From NCBI RefSeq assembly GCF_963677195.1, contig NZ_OY781918.1, positions 3,770,923-3,834,922 on the forward strand: 64,000 nucleotides of DNA. Direction: 5' to 3'. Made by a program: the position numbers and the translations under genes. Of this stretch, positions 54,127 through 63,589 are shown piece after piece. How positions within the stretch are numbered: position 1 is the first letter of the stretch; each line of letters opens with the position of its first letter. The DNA is from an uncultured Marinifilum sp. Its GTDB lineage: Bacteria > Bacteroidota > Bacteroidia > Bacteroidales > Marinifilaceae. The notes beneath the pieces were generated by a model that saw only the letters and a list, made by a program, of their open reading frames with translations, was not told the DNA's origin and searched no databases.

Positions 54127-55310
54127 TCTATTAATTGCCTTTTATCTGCTTGTCCAAACCAGGATACCCCAACAAAGGATTTCTTTAAATCAGAAAAATC
54201 TATGCGATTGTTCAACAAATGGTTTTCATATAATGCCGATGGTGTTTTTAGTATAAACCTGTTGGTATACAAGCTCCCTGCAACATCTCCTTCTAACTCA
54301 ACAGTTCCATCGCAATAAGCAAAGCCTTCTATTTCCGATTCTTTTCCTATTTTCAAAACCGGTTCTTTGTCTCCCATTTTACCAGTAATAACAATATCTC
54401 CTGTAAAACGTACCGAATTTAAAATATTCAGCTCTTTATTTCCATTCCCTCCATCCATATAAATGACTGATGGGAACAAAAAATGACTGTCACTTCCTAT
54501 TAAAACAGAATCTTTAGCAAACAGTTGTGCTCTTCCCTTAAACCCTTCTGCAAATTGAATTTTTGGGGCTACCAATAAACACTGATCTAATTTCACATTA
54601 TTCCCAACCCGTATTTCTTTTTGCGAAACAACTTTCACTTTACCCTTAATCTTTATGTTTTCAATAGAAAGAACTTCCGGTGACCACAAACACAGTGTTT
54701 TTTTCTTAAATGATTGGGAAATGCTATCACGAAAAACTTCATCCCAAGACACCACACTATCTCTCTGATAATTTACCGCAAAAAGGGATTCGAAAATTCC
54801 TTTAAACTTTGAATCCAAACCAGGTACGTTCGATTCTGATCTTCTGATATCTCCCTGAACAGCTTGGGCTCTGTAGTAACCAACACCATCCACATACGAT
54901 TTGCGAACTCCCAAAGCTGGTAAATCAACCGGACCACCAAGCCACGTTTCTCCGCAAACAGACAAATACCTGTTTTTGTCAGCCAGAAATAAAGATGGCC
55001 TGTTTTTTTCCCATATATTATCTCCCAACAGCAAATATTGCTCTCTCATTAAATGGCGCCAGGAAGTTTTTATCCCAACAATTGCAAACACTCCCCAATT
55101 AACAGCTTCCAGATGGACAGTTGAGAGAGCTGACTCAAACAATTCAATACTTTGATATCCTTCCTTCTGACTTATTAGCGGATCGTTCTTTAAAAGCACC
55201 TTTATCGATTCCAGATTATCATACAAAGTTTGCAATTGAATTGAATCGTTAACCTGTAGGTTAGAATATTGCGCACGAAGCATGAACATGCCAATCAGAA
55301 AAAAGATCAA
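54114..55310 (-). CDS. GspK-position protein with hydrophobic N-terminus and beta-helix-like C-terminus
   Basis: About 398 residues. The frame is open above the TTG at 55310 and encodes KCKAGALQYVVLLSLL before it, a better membrane anchor, but has no ATG because it overlaps the end of the MORN-like gene; the true start is uncertain. The C-terminal half (about 225-350) has regularly spaced V/I-G turns (IKIKGKVKV, VRFTGDIVI, GTVELEGDVAGS) like bactofilin or polymer-forming beta-helices. By position it may be a GspK-like or surface component; function unknown. Confidence 0.65.
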   Translation of the reverse strand: MIFFLIGMFMLRAQYSNLQVNDSIQLQTLYDNLESIKVLLKNDPLISQKEGYQSIELFESALSTVHLEAVNWGVFAIVGIKTSWRHLMREQYLLLGDNIWEKNRPSLFLADKNRYLSVCGETWLGGPVDLPALGVRKSYVDGVGYYRAQAVQGDIRRSESNVPGLDSKFKGIFESLFAVNYQRDSVVSWDEVFRDSISQSFKKKTLCLWSPEVLSIENIKIKGKVKVVSQKEIRVGNNVKLDQCLLVAPKIQFAEGFKGRAQLFAKDSVLIGSDSHFLFPSVIYMDGGNGNKELNILNSVRFTGDIVITGKMGDKEPVLKIGKESEIEGFAYCDGTVELEGDVAGSLYTNRFILKTPSALYENHLLNNRIDFSDLKKSFVGVSWFGQADKRQLIECLY

Positions 55311-55347
55311 CAGGGAAAGCAGAACTACATACTGAAGTGCTCCGGCC

Positions 55348-56028
55348 TTACATTTCTTTATTAATACTTTCTTTTTCAGTCTTCTTCTCTTTTTTTAGTT
55401 TTTTGCGTTTGTTTTGCTTTTTCTCTTTCAAATTATCCTTTTTGTTCTTTTCCTTCTTCTTTTTTTCAACTTTTATTTTTGGTGCTTTCACCAATGGTTT
55501 AGCCGATTTACGTACCAACTTCCCATATTTATAAATCTCAATAAACAAAGAATCTTGGTTTTGAATTAACTTCTTTCCATGCAATTGATTGGATTTATAG
55601 GTAGATTTTTCCCAGATTTTTGCAGATTGATAGATGCAATCTAATCCGTTCCGTTTCCCGGATTTGTATTCTATGGTTTGTACTATCTCTCCTTGTTTAT
55701 TCCAGAATTTCCAAAGTCCAACTTTGGTACCATAAACGTACTGTCCTTCTTCAATCAGATTTTTCTGTTTATCGTATTTCTGATACAAGCCGTGAAGCAG
55801 AAGTCCTGAATAACCTCCACCGTTGGACTTTATTTGATCGTTTTGATACCAAAAGTAAAGGGTATTCAACTCTGTTTTAATCTTAATTTTCTCGACCAAA
55901 ACACTGCAGTGTATTTTATACCCGTTTTCATGAATTATTGCTATTCGTGTTAATGGTTCATGACTTGTTTTTTCTGCGTAAACAAACGAAAAAATATGAA
56001 TTAAAAAGAGTAGTATTAATGTTCGCAT
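55348..56028 (-). CDS. MORN-like repeat protein with lysine-rich tail
   Basis: A 226-residue protein with a signal peptide (about 1-18). Three or four MORN-like repeats (HGLYQKYDKQKNLIEEGQYVYG, VGLWKFWN and similar) lie at about 75-150. From about residue 185 to the end the sequence is almost entirely Lys/Glu (KEKNKK, KKLKKEKK), a strongly charged tail. It lies inside the secretion operon between the tail-fibre-like genes and the GspK-position gene. Function unknown. Confidence 0.7.
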   Translation of the reverse strand: MRTLILLFLIHIFSFVYAEKTSHEPLTRIAIIHENGYKIHCSVLVEKIKIKTELNTLYFWYQNDQIKSNGGGYSGLLLHGLYQKYDKQKNLIEEGQYVYGTKVGLWKFWNKQGEIVQTIEYKSGKRNGLDCIYQSAKIWEKSTYKSNQLHGKKLIQNQDSLFIEIYKYGKLVRKSAKPLVKAPKIKVEKKKKEKNKKDNLKEKKQNKRKKLKKEKKTEKESINKEM

Positions 56029-56073
56029 CGGAATTGTTTTTTTTTAGTTTTTGAGTGTTATTTCCTGAAATTT

Positions 56074-56832
56074 TTATTGTGCAGAACGGAGTTGCTTCAC
56101 TTCTTCCTTTAGTGCAGAAATCTCTTGGGTTTGAGATTTTAATTCTTTGTTTTGTTGGATCAGGTATAATGTCAATTCTTCAATTTTTTGCAATAGTTTC
56201 TGATTCATTTCACTCTGATTCACTCCATTCTCCTGCATTTCTTTTGCTGGTGAAATTTCAGGCAAGTGCTTGTTTGCTTTTACAAATGTTTCTACTTCCT
56301 CTATCGATCGAAGCAAATAATCTTCTTCAAACACAAAATCCGCTCCTTCCATATCCACTTTTAGATCTTGGGCACGAATTGTACCTAATACATCTAGCTT
56401 AAAGTTTGGATTATTTGTTCCAATTCCAACATTACCAAAACTATTTATTGAGAATAGATCACGAACTCCCTTTCCACTTGGTTTAATAAAAGTAAATTGT
56501 AAATTTGGTGTTCCAAAATATGAATTTGGAGATTTTGCAACTATTTTAAAGCAATTTCCAAAATCACTAGCATTAGTACCCAGAATAAGGCCTGCTTCTC
56601 TATTAGCAGGTGTTGCATTTATTCCTTTCTTCACCCAAATATAAGACTCTCCACTGCTATAATTAGAATCCTGTACTTCTAACAGTTTAGAAGGACTTGA
56701 TGTCCCGACTCCAACTCTTCCATTCTTGTAGTAAAGATTATCAGCTGTCCCAGTGGTTGTTTTAACTTGTCCATTTTGAGAGAAAGCATTTGAACAAAGT
56801 AATATTAAGATTATAGCAATTATTTCTTTCAT
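56074..56832 (-). CDS. Tail-fibre-like secreted protein, paralogue 1
   Basis: A 252-residue protein with a signal peptide (about 1-18). It has the Bacteroidota tail-fibre/S74-like pattern: GVGTSSPSKLLEV and NVGIGTNNPNFKLDVLGTI, then ADFVFEEDYLLRS and a C-terminal coiled coil (about 195-250). The last third is nearly the same as in the next gene. Such proteins form trimeric fibres and are often extracellular. Here it sits in a secretion operon and may be a substrate or surface part. Confidence 0.75.
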   Translation of the reverse strand: MKEIIAIILILLCSNAFSQNGQVKTTTGTADNLYYKNGRVGVGTSSPSKLLEVQDSNYSSGESYIWVKKGINATPANREAGLILGTNASDFGNCFKIVAKSPNSYFGTPNLQFTFIKPSGKGVRDLFSINSFGNVGIGTNNPNFKLDVLGTIRAQDLKVDMEGADFVFEEDYLLRSIEEVETFVKANKHLPEISPAKEMQENGVNQSEMNQKLLQKIEELTLYLIQQNKELKSQTQEISALKEEVKQLRSAQ

Positions 56833-57677
56833 TATTTTTTATTCCTTATTAATTGTTCTATCAGCTTCTTTTGATTGTCCAATTGTTTTTGCTGCTCTAT
56901 AGTATAAAGCGTTAATTCCTCAATCTTCTGCAATAATTTCTTGTTCATTTCACCCTGATTCACACCATTCTCCTGCATTTCTTTTGCTGGTGAAATTTCA
57001 GGCAAGTGCTTGTTTGTACTTACAAACTCTTCAACTTCTTCCAGTGAACGAAGTTGATAATCTTCTTCAAAAACAAAATCGGCTCCTTGCATATTTACTT
57101 TAAGTTCTTGGGCTCTAATAGTACCTAGAACATCTAACTTATAATTCGACGAGGTGGTACCAATTCCAATATTTCCACCTCTAGAAACGGTAAAGTGATT
57201 TTTATTACTTCCAATAGCAAACAAATAATTCACATCATATTCAAAAGAACTATATCCAGTCGGGACAATACCTTCGGTCCAATCCACTGCTTCCCAACCC
57301 GTAGATTGCACATTATTTTCAATAGAATAATTAACACTCCCAGATCGTCTAACATATACTTCCAAGTATTGGGGATCATACGTATTTCTAGTTAGAACCC
57401 TTACCTTTGTAAAAGTGAGCTGATGATAATAATTGTGATTAATCATCGAAAAACTTATACCATTCCTATAATTAAAGGATGTGCCTAACTTAAATTCTAG
57501 AGTAGAATGACCTCCACTTGATATATAATCCCACAAAATAAAACTTGCGTTTGCTCTAGTTCCTGAATTTTGAGCAATACGATACCACCTTCCTGCAGTA
57601 CTATAAGTTCCATTTGTCTGACCAAAACCGACCTGTGCTATAAATAGGGCTATCAATACAACTAAATATCTTTTCAT
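56832..57677 (-). CDS. Tail-fibre-like secreted protein, paralogue 2
   Basis: A 281-residue protein with a signal peptide (about 1-19). An N-terminal beta-rich domain (about 20-165) of unknown type precedes the same IGIGTTSSNYKLDVLGTIRAQ and ADFVFEEDYQLRS block and coiled coil as its neighbour. Its stop shares its first base with the start of the next gene. The shared 3' blocks indicate a recent tandem duplication with a different head domain. Confidence 0.75.
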   Translation of the reverse strand: MKRYLVVLIALFIAQVGFGQTNGTYSTAGRWYRIAQNSGTRANASFILWDYISSGGHSTLEFKLGTSFNYRNGISFSMINHNYYHQLTFTKVRVLTRNTYDPQYLEVYVRRSGSVNYSIENNVQSTGWEAVDWTEGIVPTGYSSFEYDVNYLFAIGSNKNHFTVSRGGNIGIGTTSSNYKLDVLGTIRAQELKVNMQGADFVFEEDYQLRSLEEVEEFVSTNKHLPEISPAKEMQENGVNQGEMNKKLLQKIEELTLYTIEQQKQLDNQKKLIEQLIRNKK

Positions 57678-57683
57678 TATTTC

Positions 57684-58163
57684 TTACTTATTTTTCCAAA
57701 CTGTTCGTTTCATTTCATCCCGTTTCATCACGATAGAATCGGCATACATTTTAGATACCATAAAATCATCGTACGATTTACCTTCCTGCACCAACAAATT
57801 TTTAGAGTTTATTTGTAGAATACCTACCATTCTATTCTTATTCTTTATGCAACCTCCATAACTCATGTTTGGCCAATTCCAAGCAGGTATTCTGTTATTG
57901 TTAAGATTTTGGTTTGCATTTTGTTTTTCCTCTTCATTAAACTCATTATACTGCTCTAAATGTTTTAAGAAAGGATCTGAATAATTGGCAATTAACTTAA
58001 ATGCTTCAGATTTTATTTCCTTCTCATTATTTTGAATTGGAGGAAGTACCGAATTTGAAATTTCAACTTCAGGATTTACCTGCTCGAATATTCGATAGGT
58101 AATATAGCCCCACAATGCCAAAACTAGTGGCAACAAAATATATATGGTCTTCTTGTTATTCAT
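57684..58163 (-). CDS. GspC/PilP-like inner-membrane-anchored protein
   Basis: A 159-residue protein with one N-terminal membrane helix (about 8-24), an acidic/Asn-rich linker (about 40-85) and a small C-terminal domain (about 95-150) with YGGCIKNKNRMVGIL and ILQINSKNLLVQEG, the layout of the homology region of GspC or of PilP. It should connect the inner-membrane platform to the secretin. It overlaps the FN3-like lipoprotein gene by 8 bp. Confidence 0.6.
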   Translation of the reverse strand: MNNKKTIYILLPLVLALWGYITYRIFEQVNPEVEISNSVLPPIQNNEKEIKSEAFKLIANYSDPFLKHLEQYNEFNEEEKQNANQNLNNNRIPAWNWPNMSYGGCIKNKNRMVGILQINSKNLLVQEGKSYDDFMVSKMYADSIVMKRDEMKRTVWKNK

Positions 58164-59112
58164 TGGCTATGGTAAAACTATATGCTGTAGTATAATCACT
58201 TTCATTTCCCGCTTCATCTAGAGCTTTCACTCTCCAGTAATAAGTACCAGTGGATGAAAATGAATACTCATTTTGTTTCGATTTCAATTCTTCTTCATCC
58301 AACAAGGTTGTTAAATTTTGATCTGAAAAAATTTGAATAAAGAAAACAATGTCGGTTAATTCATTATCCTCTTGATGAGTCCAAGACATGCTTTGTTTTA
58401 AACCAGTAACACTTGCATTATCAGCAGGTGCAGAAAGAGTTGGTTGGTTAGGGGCTGTTAAATCTACAACCAGATTTCGATAGGTGAACGGTGTTTCTTC
58501 ATTATTTACAGTATCACGGGCCAAAACTCCCCAAGCATAAGTTCCTTCTTCCAACTCCAAAGTAAGCTTTGTATCACTCAATAATTTTGCATCAATTACA
58601 TCTTCTCCAGACCAATCACTTTGGTGCAATTCAAATTGATATTCATGAGCTATACTCATTTCGTTCCAATCAAACTCAACCTGTTTGGCATTTAGATTTG
58701 ACTCTTTTCCTGGAGAAACCAATACTACTTTCTGTTTGGTAATATCAATAGGCTCCAAGATATTTAACAATCTTGAAAAATAATCTGTAGTATATGCAGA
58801 ATTCTCAGCTCTCACTCTCCATTCAAAATCGCCCGGAAAAAGAGTATGCTCAAACTGTTTGGTACTAATTAAAGTATCCAGTTCTAAACGAACAATTTCA
58901 TCAAAATTTGGTTCTGCAATCTGTAAGCGATATTTATCTGCTCCTTTTACTGCATCCCACCAAAAAGTAAGTGTTTGTATTTCTGTTGAAGTTCCGTCAG
59001 CCGGCCCCAATAAATCAAGTGTGTCATTTTCCAAATCTTCTTCTGTAAAATCGCTACATGCGAATAATACAAGACATAAAAGACTTAGTGATAATAAATA
59101 TTGTTTTGACAT
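58156..59112 (-). CDS. Lipoprotein with fibronectin III-like domains
   Basis: A 318-residue lipoprotein (lipobox LFAC, Cys19). Three FN3-like domains (about 35-115, 125-215 and 220-316) each have the W-x-YR/Y-x-F core, such as DKYRLQI, HEYQFEL and YYWRVKAL. It is probably on the periplasmic or outer surface. Its place between GspM- and GspC-like genes suggests a role in assembly or as a surface part of the system. Confidence 0.75.
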   Translation of the reverse strand: MSKQYLLSLSLLCLVLFACSDFTEEDLENDTLDLLGPADGTSTEIQTLTFWWDAVKGADKYRLQIAEPNFDEIVRLELDTLISTKQFEHTLFPGDFEWRVRAENSAYTTDYFSRLLNILEPIDITKQKVVLVSPGKESNLNAKQVEFDWNEMSIAHEYQFELHQSDWSGEDVIDAKLLSDTKLTLELEEGTYAWGVLARDTVNNEETPFTYRNLVVDLTAPNQPTLSAPADNASVTGLKQSMSWTHQEDNELTDIVFFIQIFSDQNLTTLLDEEELKSKQNEYSFSSTGTYYWRVKALDEAGNESDYTTAYSFTIANE

Positions 59113-59145
59113 GTGTATGTATTTTCTATTATCTATTTGTAAACT

Positions 59146-59667
59146 TTAATTAACCGTTTGTAAAAATATTTTAAGACTTAAATATTCTTCACGCGATCGT
59201 TTATCCTTTTTTAAAAGAAAGTGTAAACCTGCAAGTTTTCCTAAATAGGTTTCCTTTTCTAAATAATACACCATCCTTAAAAGATTGGCGTATTTTCCTT
59301 CCACTTCTATTTGATAAGTGTTAACCTGATAATCTTCAGTCGACAAATTGTGAGGCACAGGAAATTCTCTAACAATTAATCCATTCTGCTTGCTGTATCC
59401 AGACAATTTTCTAAAAATCTCTTCTTGTGAAATCTCACCAGAATGATTACCGATTCGCACTTCTATTTCCTTCAATCTTTTCCTGAGCATTTGAATTTGC
59501 AAAGGAGCATCTCCCAGCCGTTCCACCTGATTTTCCAATTGCCCAACCTGCTTCGACAATCTCACTGTTTTTGATATGACCAATGAATACACCAAAGCAA
59601 ACCCCACCACAATTAAGAGAGGTAACAATTTTAATTTGCTTCGATATGATAATTTATTTAGATCCAT
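59146..59667 (-). CDS. GspM/PilO-like protein
   Basis: A 173-residue protein with one membrane helix (about 15-33), a coiled-coil segment (about 35-70) and a ferredoxin-like domain (about 80-170) with YQVNTYQIEVEGKYANLLRMVYYLE, typical for PilO/GspM. It should pair with the GspL/PilMN-like protein encoded immediately upstream (24-bp gap). Confidence 0.78.
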   Translation of the reverse strand: MDLNKLSYRSKLKLLPLLIVVGFALVYSLVISKTVRLSKQVGQLENQVERLGDAPLQIQMLRKRLKEIEVRIGNHSGEISQEEIFRKLSGYSKQNGLIVREFPVPHNLSTEDYQVNTYQIEVEGKYANLLRMVYYLEKETYLGKLAGLHFLLKKDKRSREEYLSLKIFLQTVN

Positions 59668-59690
59668 ATATTTTAAATTCCTGTATGGTA

Positions 59691-60896
59691 TTATTTTACA
59701 CTAATTTCCATTACAAATACTGCAGGGGCTCCTTTTTGTTTTAGCAGATACTCCTGCTTCGTCACCTTATCAACCCACTCTTCTTTATTCAGGTTTTGTA
59801 TCCACAAATTCAACTCCAGAGGATAATTAGTTTCTCCCTGTACATTGATGTAGCCAATTCGGTAAATAACCTCCTTGTCCTTTTTCACTTTTTTGAGAAT
59901 TGGGTTTAATTCCATAGAATTTAACCTTACTCCTTCAGGTAGATCAACAGCAATTCTATCGGCATAAAAACTCAATTTACTTTGCGTATTTAAACCACTT
60001 TTCAGCAAAAAATCATTCTTTTGCTTTAAGTCCTCTTTTAACAGGTCTAATTTGGTTAATAAATTTCTTCCGGTTTCAACCTGGGCGGACAATTGCGATT
60101 GCTTTTGCCTTAAAGAATCAAATACAAAAAAATTAACAAGTACAGACAGAAAAATAATTAACAAAGCTGCAATACCTGCTTTTATTAAAAAGTTTCTGGC
60201 AAAATACTCTCCTGATGATACTTCTATTTCGGATGGCAGCTGATTGTGATTCCCAACAGCCATACTCGACAATGCCGAAGCATAAGGTAACAAATGGTTT
60301 CCCCACAAATCTTCTCCACCCCAGCGATAATAACGATCAGGATTTACACTTGATTTTTGAAATTTCTGCAGCTTACCATTTAACAGTTGAATTTGCATTC
60401 CCGGCAATAGGATATCCTGACTGTTTTTTTCGAATAATGAGCTTAATGAATGAAAACAAATAGGCCCTAACCATAAATCAACAACCCATAAGTTGTGCTC
60501 CGAAAACTGATCCAGAATAGATGAGAGCATATCACGTCGCATTAAAGCAATTAAAATACGGCCATCAGCCATATCCATTCTCTGAATAACAAAATCTTCC
60601 GTTTTAACATTGGGTAAAACCGAATCAATTCCATTGTCCCATTGCTCTTTTGTTATGGTCTTTAATAAAACACCATTACCACTAATACATAAGCTAAGGC
60701 AAGAGTGTGGAGGTATATGCACCCAAATATCTTCTGTGCTCCTTATTCCTTCGCATTTATTCAACAATTTTACCTGATTGTTTTTTCGCCGCAACTCCAA
60801 GGCATCAACCTGCCAATCTTCACTCCCTTTTAGCAGTAGCGAGATGCCATACATTTGCTTGCCTTTTATCCAATCAGAGAATTGCTTTTTCATCAT
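59691..60896 (-). CDS. GspL/PilMN-like protein
   Basis: A 401-residue protein. The N-terminal half (about 1-210) has an actin-like or GspL cytoplasmic-domain layout. One membrane helix (about 236-256) follows, then a coiled coil (about 258-295) and a PilN/GspL-like periplasmic domain (about 300-400, YINVQGETNYPLELNLWI). It combines features that PilM and PilN carry separately. It follows the secretin gene by 32 bp. Confidence 0.75.
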   Translation of the reverse strand: MMKKQFSDWIKGKQMYGISLLLKGSEDWQVDALELRRKNNQVKLLNKCEGIRSTEDIWVHIPPHSCLSLCISGNGVLLKTITKEQWDNGIDSVLPNVKTEDFVIQRMDMADGRILIALMRRDMLSSILDQFSEHNLWVVDLWLGPICFHSLSSLFEKNSQDILLPGMQIQLLNGKLQKFQKSSVNPDRYYRWGGEDLWGNHLLPYASALSSMAVGNHNQLPSEIEVSSGEYFARNFLIKAGIAALLIIFLSVLVNFFVFDSLRQKQSQLSAQVETGRNLLTKLDLLKEDLKQKNDFLLKSGLNTQSKLSFYADRIAVDLPEGVRLNSMELNPILKKVKKDKEVIYRIGYINVQGETNYPLELNLWIQNLNKEEWVDKVTKQEYLLKQKGAPAVFVMEISVK

Positions 60897-60928
60897 CTCT
60901 TTCCATTCAGTTTTTGCCTTTCAAATAT

Positions 60929-62851
60929 TTAACCAATAATGGTAGGCTTAATTAGAATATTTAGTTTACTTTTTCGATTCTCTTCTGTTCTACTGGAGAA
61001 AAACCATTTGATAATTGGGATTCTCGCCAAGAATGGTACTCCACTAGCTGTTTTGCTCTTACGTTTTTCTTCCAGTCCACCAAGCAATACCGTTTCCTGA
61101 TTTCCTACACGTATCATCGACTTGAACTGACGGGTTACTTTGCCAGGAGGAGCAAACTCCGATATTCTGGTTGTCAAATCAGACTGGTTCACATCAATAT
61201 CCAGTGTAATATTGCCATCACCCGCAACAAAAGGTTTGATTACAATTTTTAATTCAGCTTCAACGGGTTTATAAGTAGTTTGACTAGACAATTGAGGATT
61301 TTGCGTACCGTAATAATCGTTACGTTCCTCTTTATAATATTCCGTTTCTCCTATTATTAAAGTAGCCTCATGGCCATTCAATGTGGATAGTCGCGGTGTT
61401 GAACGTAAATCTAACTTGCCTTCAGTTTCTAATGCTTTTAATTTTAGATAAAAATTTGGGGTTACTTTGCCCAGACTTGTTAAACCTAAATCATCTAAAA
61501 GATTGTTAACGGAACCTGAGCTTAAAGTCATATCTATGCCTGGCAATACTGAGCCTGAAGTTTCAACGGGTTCTTCACCTAAACCAGCTTCAATACCTGT
61601 TTCTACACCTCTGGTATCGGTCACTTCCATAATAATTACATCAATTAATACCACAGGAACCAATCGATCTATTTTCTTTAAAAACAGGTCAAATTCATAA
61701 ATTCGATCTGCATCACCTAACAGCACAAAGCTATTTAGTTCAGCAAATTCTTTTACATCTATCCCCCTCATTAATTCTGCTGGAAATTGTTCTTTTAATT
61801 TGTCTACCGAGCGAAATTGCAGAGGAACCACCTTTATGGTTTTCAATTCAGGATTACTTCTGTCTCCAACAAAGCAAACCTCATTCTGAAATTTGTATGT
61901 ACTCTCTCCTCCTTTAAATAAATGATATAAGAAATCGTCCCAGTTTACATTTTTTAAATGCAGACTCACATTACCTTTTAAAGGATTAAGCGTTGCATAT
62001 TTTTTATTCAATTGTTGGGCTACATAAGAAAACAATTGGGCAACCGGATAATTATCAATATCAATGGAAATACTATCGTTTGATTGCACTTGAACTCCAG
62101 CAGCAGAACGCAAGCCCAAATTGACATTTGAGCGAACAGAATTACTTGCAGTATTTGACTTTGAACGATTGTTTTTTGACAATTGGCTTTCAATAACGTA
62201 CAGCAGTTCATCTTCCTTTTTCACTTTTAAGTTATTGGAAAAAGCTAATTGCTCAAGAGCCTTATGAACAGGTAAATCTGCAACAAATCCATTTACTATT
62301 TGCCCATCTAAGCCTGGTGCTAAAATTAAATTCTTCCCACTTTTTTGTGTGATTACCTTTGCTACTTCTCCTAATCGAGCACCTTTCAAATCATAAGACA
62401 AGCTACTCTTTTCCTTAGCATAGCTGATATCTAAAGGTGGTGGTAGCATGGGGGTTTGTTTTGGTGCATACAATTTAATAATACTACCCATTACCTCTAT
62501 TCGCAAATTGTATTCGCTGCATAGAAACAAAAGAACATCTTTCGCTTTAACTTTTGAGAAATTATTACTTACATAAATTTCCTGTGCATTTGGGATGCTC
62601 AAATTTAAGTCTACATCGTTTGCCAATGCACGTAAAAATTCATCAACTCGAACCCGATTAACACTTATATTGACTTCTGTATTTAAGGCTGGAATTTGCT
62701 CAATTGCTAATTGTTCCAGTTTTTTTTGAAGACTATCTAGTTTAGCTTGAGCATTAGCACCTGGTAGTAAGCACAATACAAACAACAATACTAAAAGATG
62801 GGCGTATATTTTTTTCAAGAATTCAGATTTTATAGAGTTTGATATTGGCAT
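60929..62851 (-). CDS. Secretin (GspD/PilQ-like)
   Basis: A 640-residue protein from the preferred start at 62851 (MPISNS); the frame opens at 62893. A signal peptide (ends PGANA) is followed by N-domain and STN-like repeats (about 50-330) and the secretin core with VPFLARIPIIKWFF and the closing LNILIKPTII. It should form the outer-membrane channel of the system. It is the first gene of the operon and has a promoter-like element upstream. Confidence 0.88.
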   Translation of the reverse strand: MPISNSIKSEFLKKIYAHLLVLLFVLCLLPGANAQAKLDSLQKKLEQLAIEQIPALNTEVNISVNRVRVDEFLRALANDVDLNLSIPNAQEIYVSNNFSKVKAKDVLLFLCSEYNLRIEVMGSIIKLYAPKQTPMLPPPLDISYAKEKSSLSYDLKGARLGEVAKVITQKSGKNLILAPGLDGQIVNGFVADLPVHKALEQLAFSNNLKVKKEDELLYVIESQLSKNNRSKSNTASNSVRSNVNLGLRSAAGVQVQSNDSISIDIDNYPVAQLFSYVAQQLNKKYATLNPLKGNVSLHLKNVNWDDFLYHLFKGGESTYKFQNEVCFVGDRSNPELKTIKVVPLQFRSVDKLKEQFPAELMRGIDVKEFAELNSFVLLGDADRIYEFDLFLKKIDRLVPVVLIDVIIMEVTDTRGVETGIEAGLGEEPVETSGSVLPGIDMTLSSGSVNNLLDDLGLTSLGKVTPNFYLKLKALETEGKLDLRSTPRLSTLNGHEATLIIGETEYYKEERNDYYGTQNPQLSSQTTYKPVEAELKIVIKPFVAGDGNITLDIDVNQSDLTTRISEFAPPGKVTRQFKSMIRVGNQETVLLGGLEEKRKSKTASGVPFLARIPIIKWFFSSRTEENRKSKLNILIKPTIIG

Positions 62852-62944
62852 TTTTACAAAAAAGGGACTACAACAATAAATTTGTAAAAACATCTAATGA
62901 TAACATTTCCAATTTATGTTTGTTAACTCCTTTTAACAATTGCA

Positions 62945-62975
62945 CTAAAGTAGTATTATTTATGTTCTACCACAA
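62945..62975 (-). promoter_or_regulatory. Candidate promoter of the secretion operon
   Basis: On the minus strand, TTG (62973-62975), a 20-bp spacer and TACTTTAG (62945-62952). The second box has one mismatch to TAnnTTTG. It is about 95 bp upstream of the secretin start. Confidence 0.4.
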
Positions 62976-63589
62976 CACAAATAAACTATCTATATCAATT
63001 TTAATTAACCCCTCCCAACTATCTATTCGTACCAAAAACACATTCATTCCTCAATACTACTGCTGTACTGTTATCAGAAGCTGACTTCACTTTTAGAACC
63101 AGAACAATATCAATTATGCAAATTGAATATTAATTCACTTTAATATTTTTGATAAGCAAAATTCACCGAATAAAAAATGATAAAGACAAATGCTCACCAA
63201 AATGAAACTTTTTAGCAGTATCACCTGCAATATCAAATTTGATACAGGTAATTGTACTTCTAAAAACACTTAAACAAACTTCCAAACCTATTCCGAATTA
63301 TAAATTATAAATCTCCATAATTCCTGATTAAAAATCAAGGATAGTGACTGCATATTTTTAGCAGCTTGCCCCTCATAAAAATATAAAGAAAATATCCCTT
63401 ATTGTTATTGCAAATAATTAAGCACAATCTGTATTTTCTAATAGAAAAACCCACTCACATTTTAAACGCAAGTGGGGTGTATTTAAATTATTTTCTTCAA
63501 AAACAGATACAAGTAGTACACTTACACCATCAATTATTCGTAGCCCCAACTCGTTAGAGATAAATTCACATTAAATTCCGAATCTTAAA
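62976..63589. other. Gene-free intergenic region
   Basis: About 610 bp without a credible gene. At about 63450-63478 a weak hairpin CCCACT...AGTGGG with a nearby T-run may end the lipoprotein transcript from the right. No other structure was identified. Confidence 0.45.
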
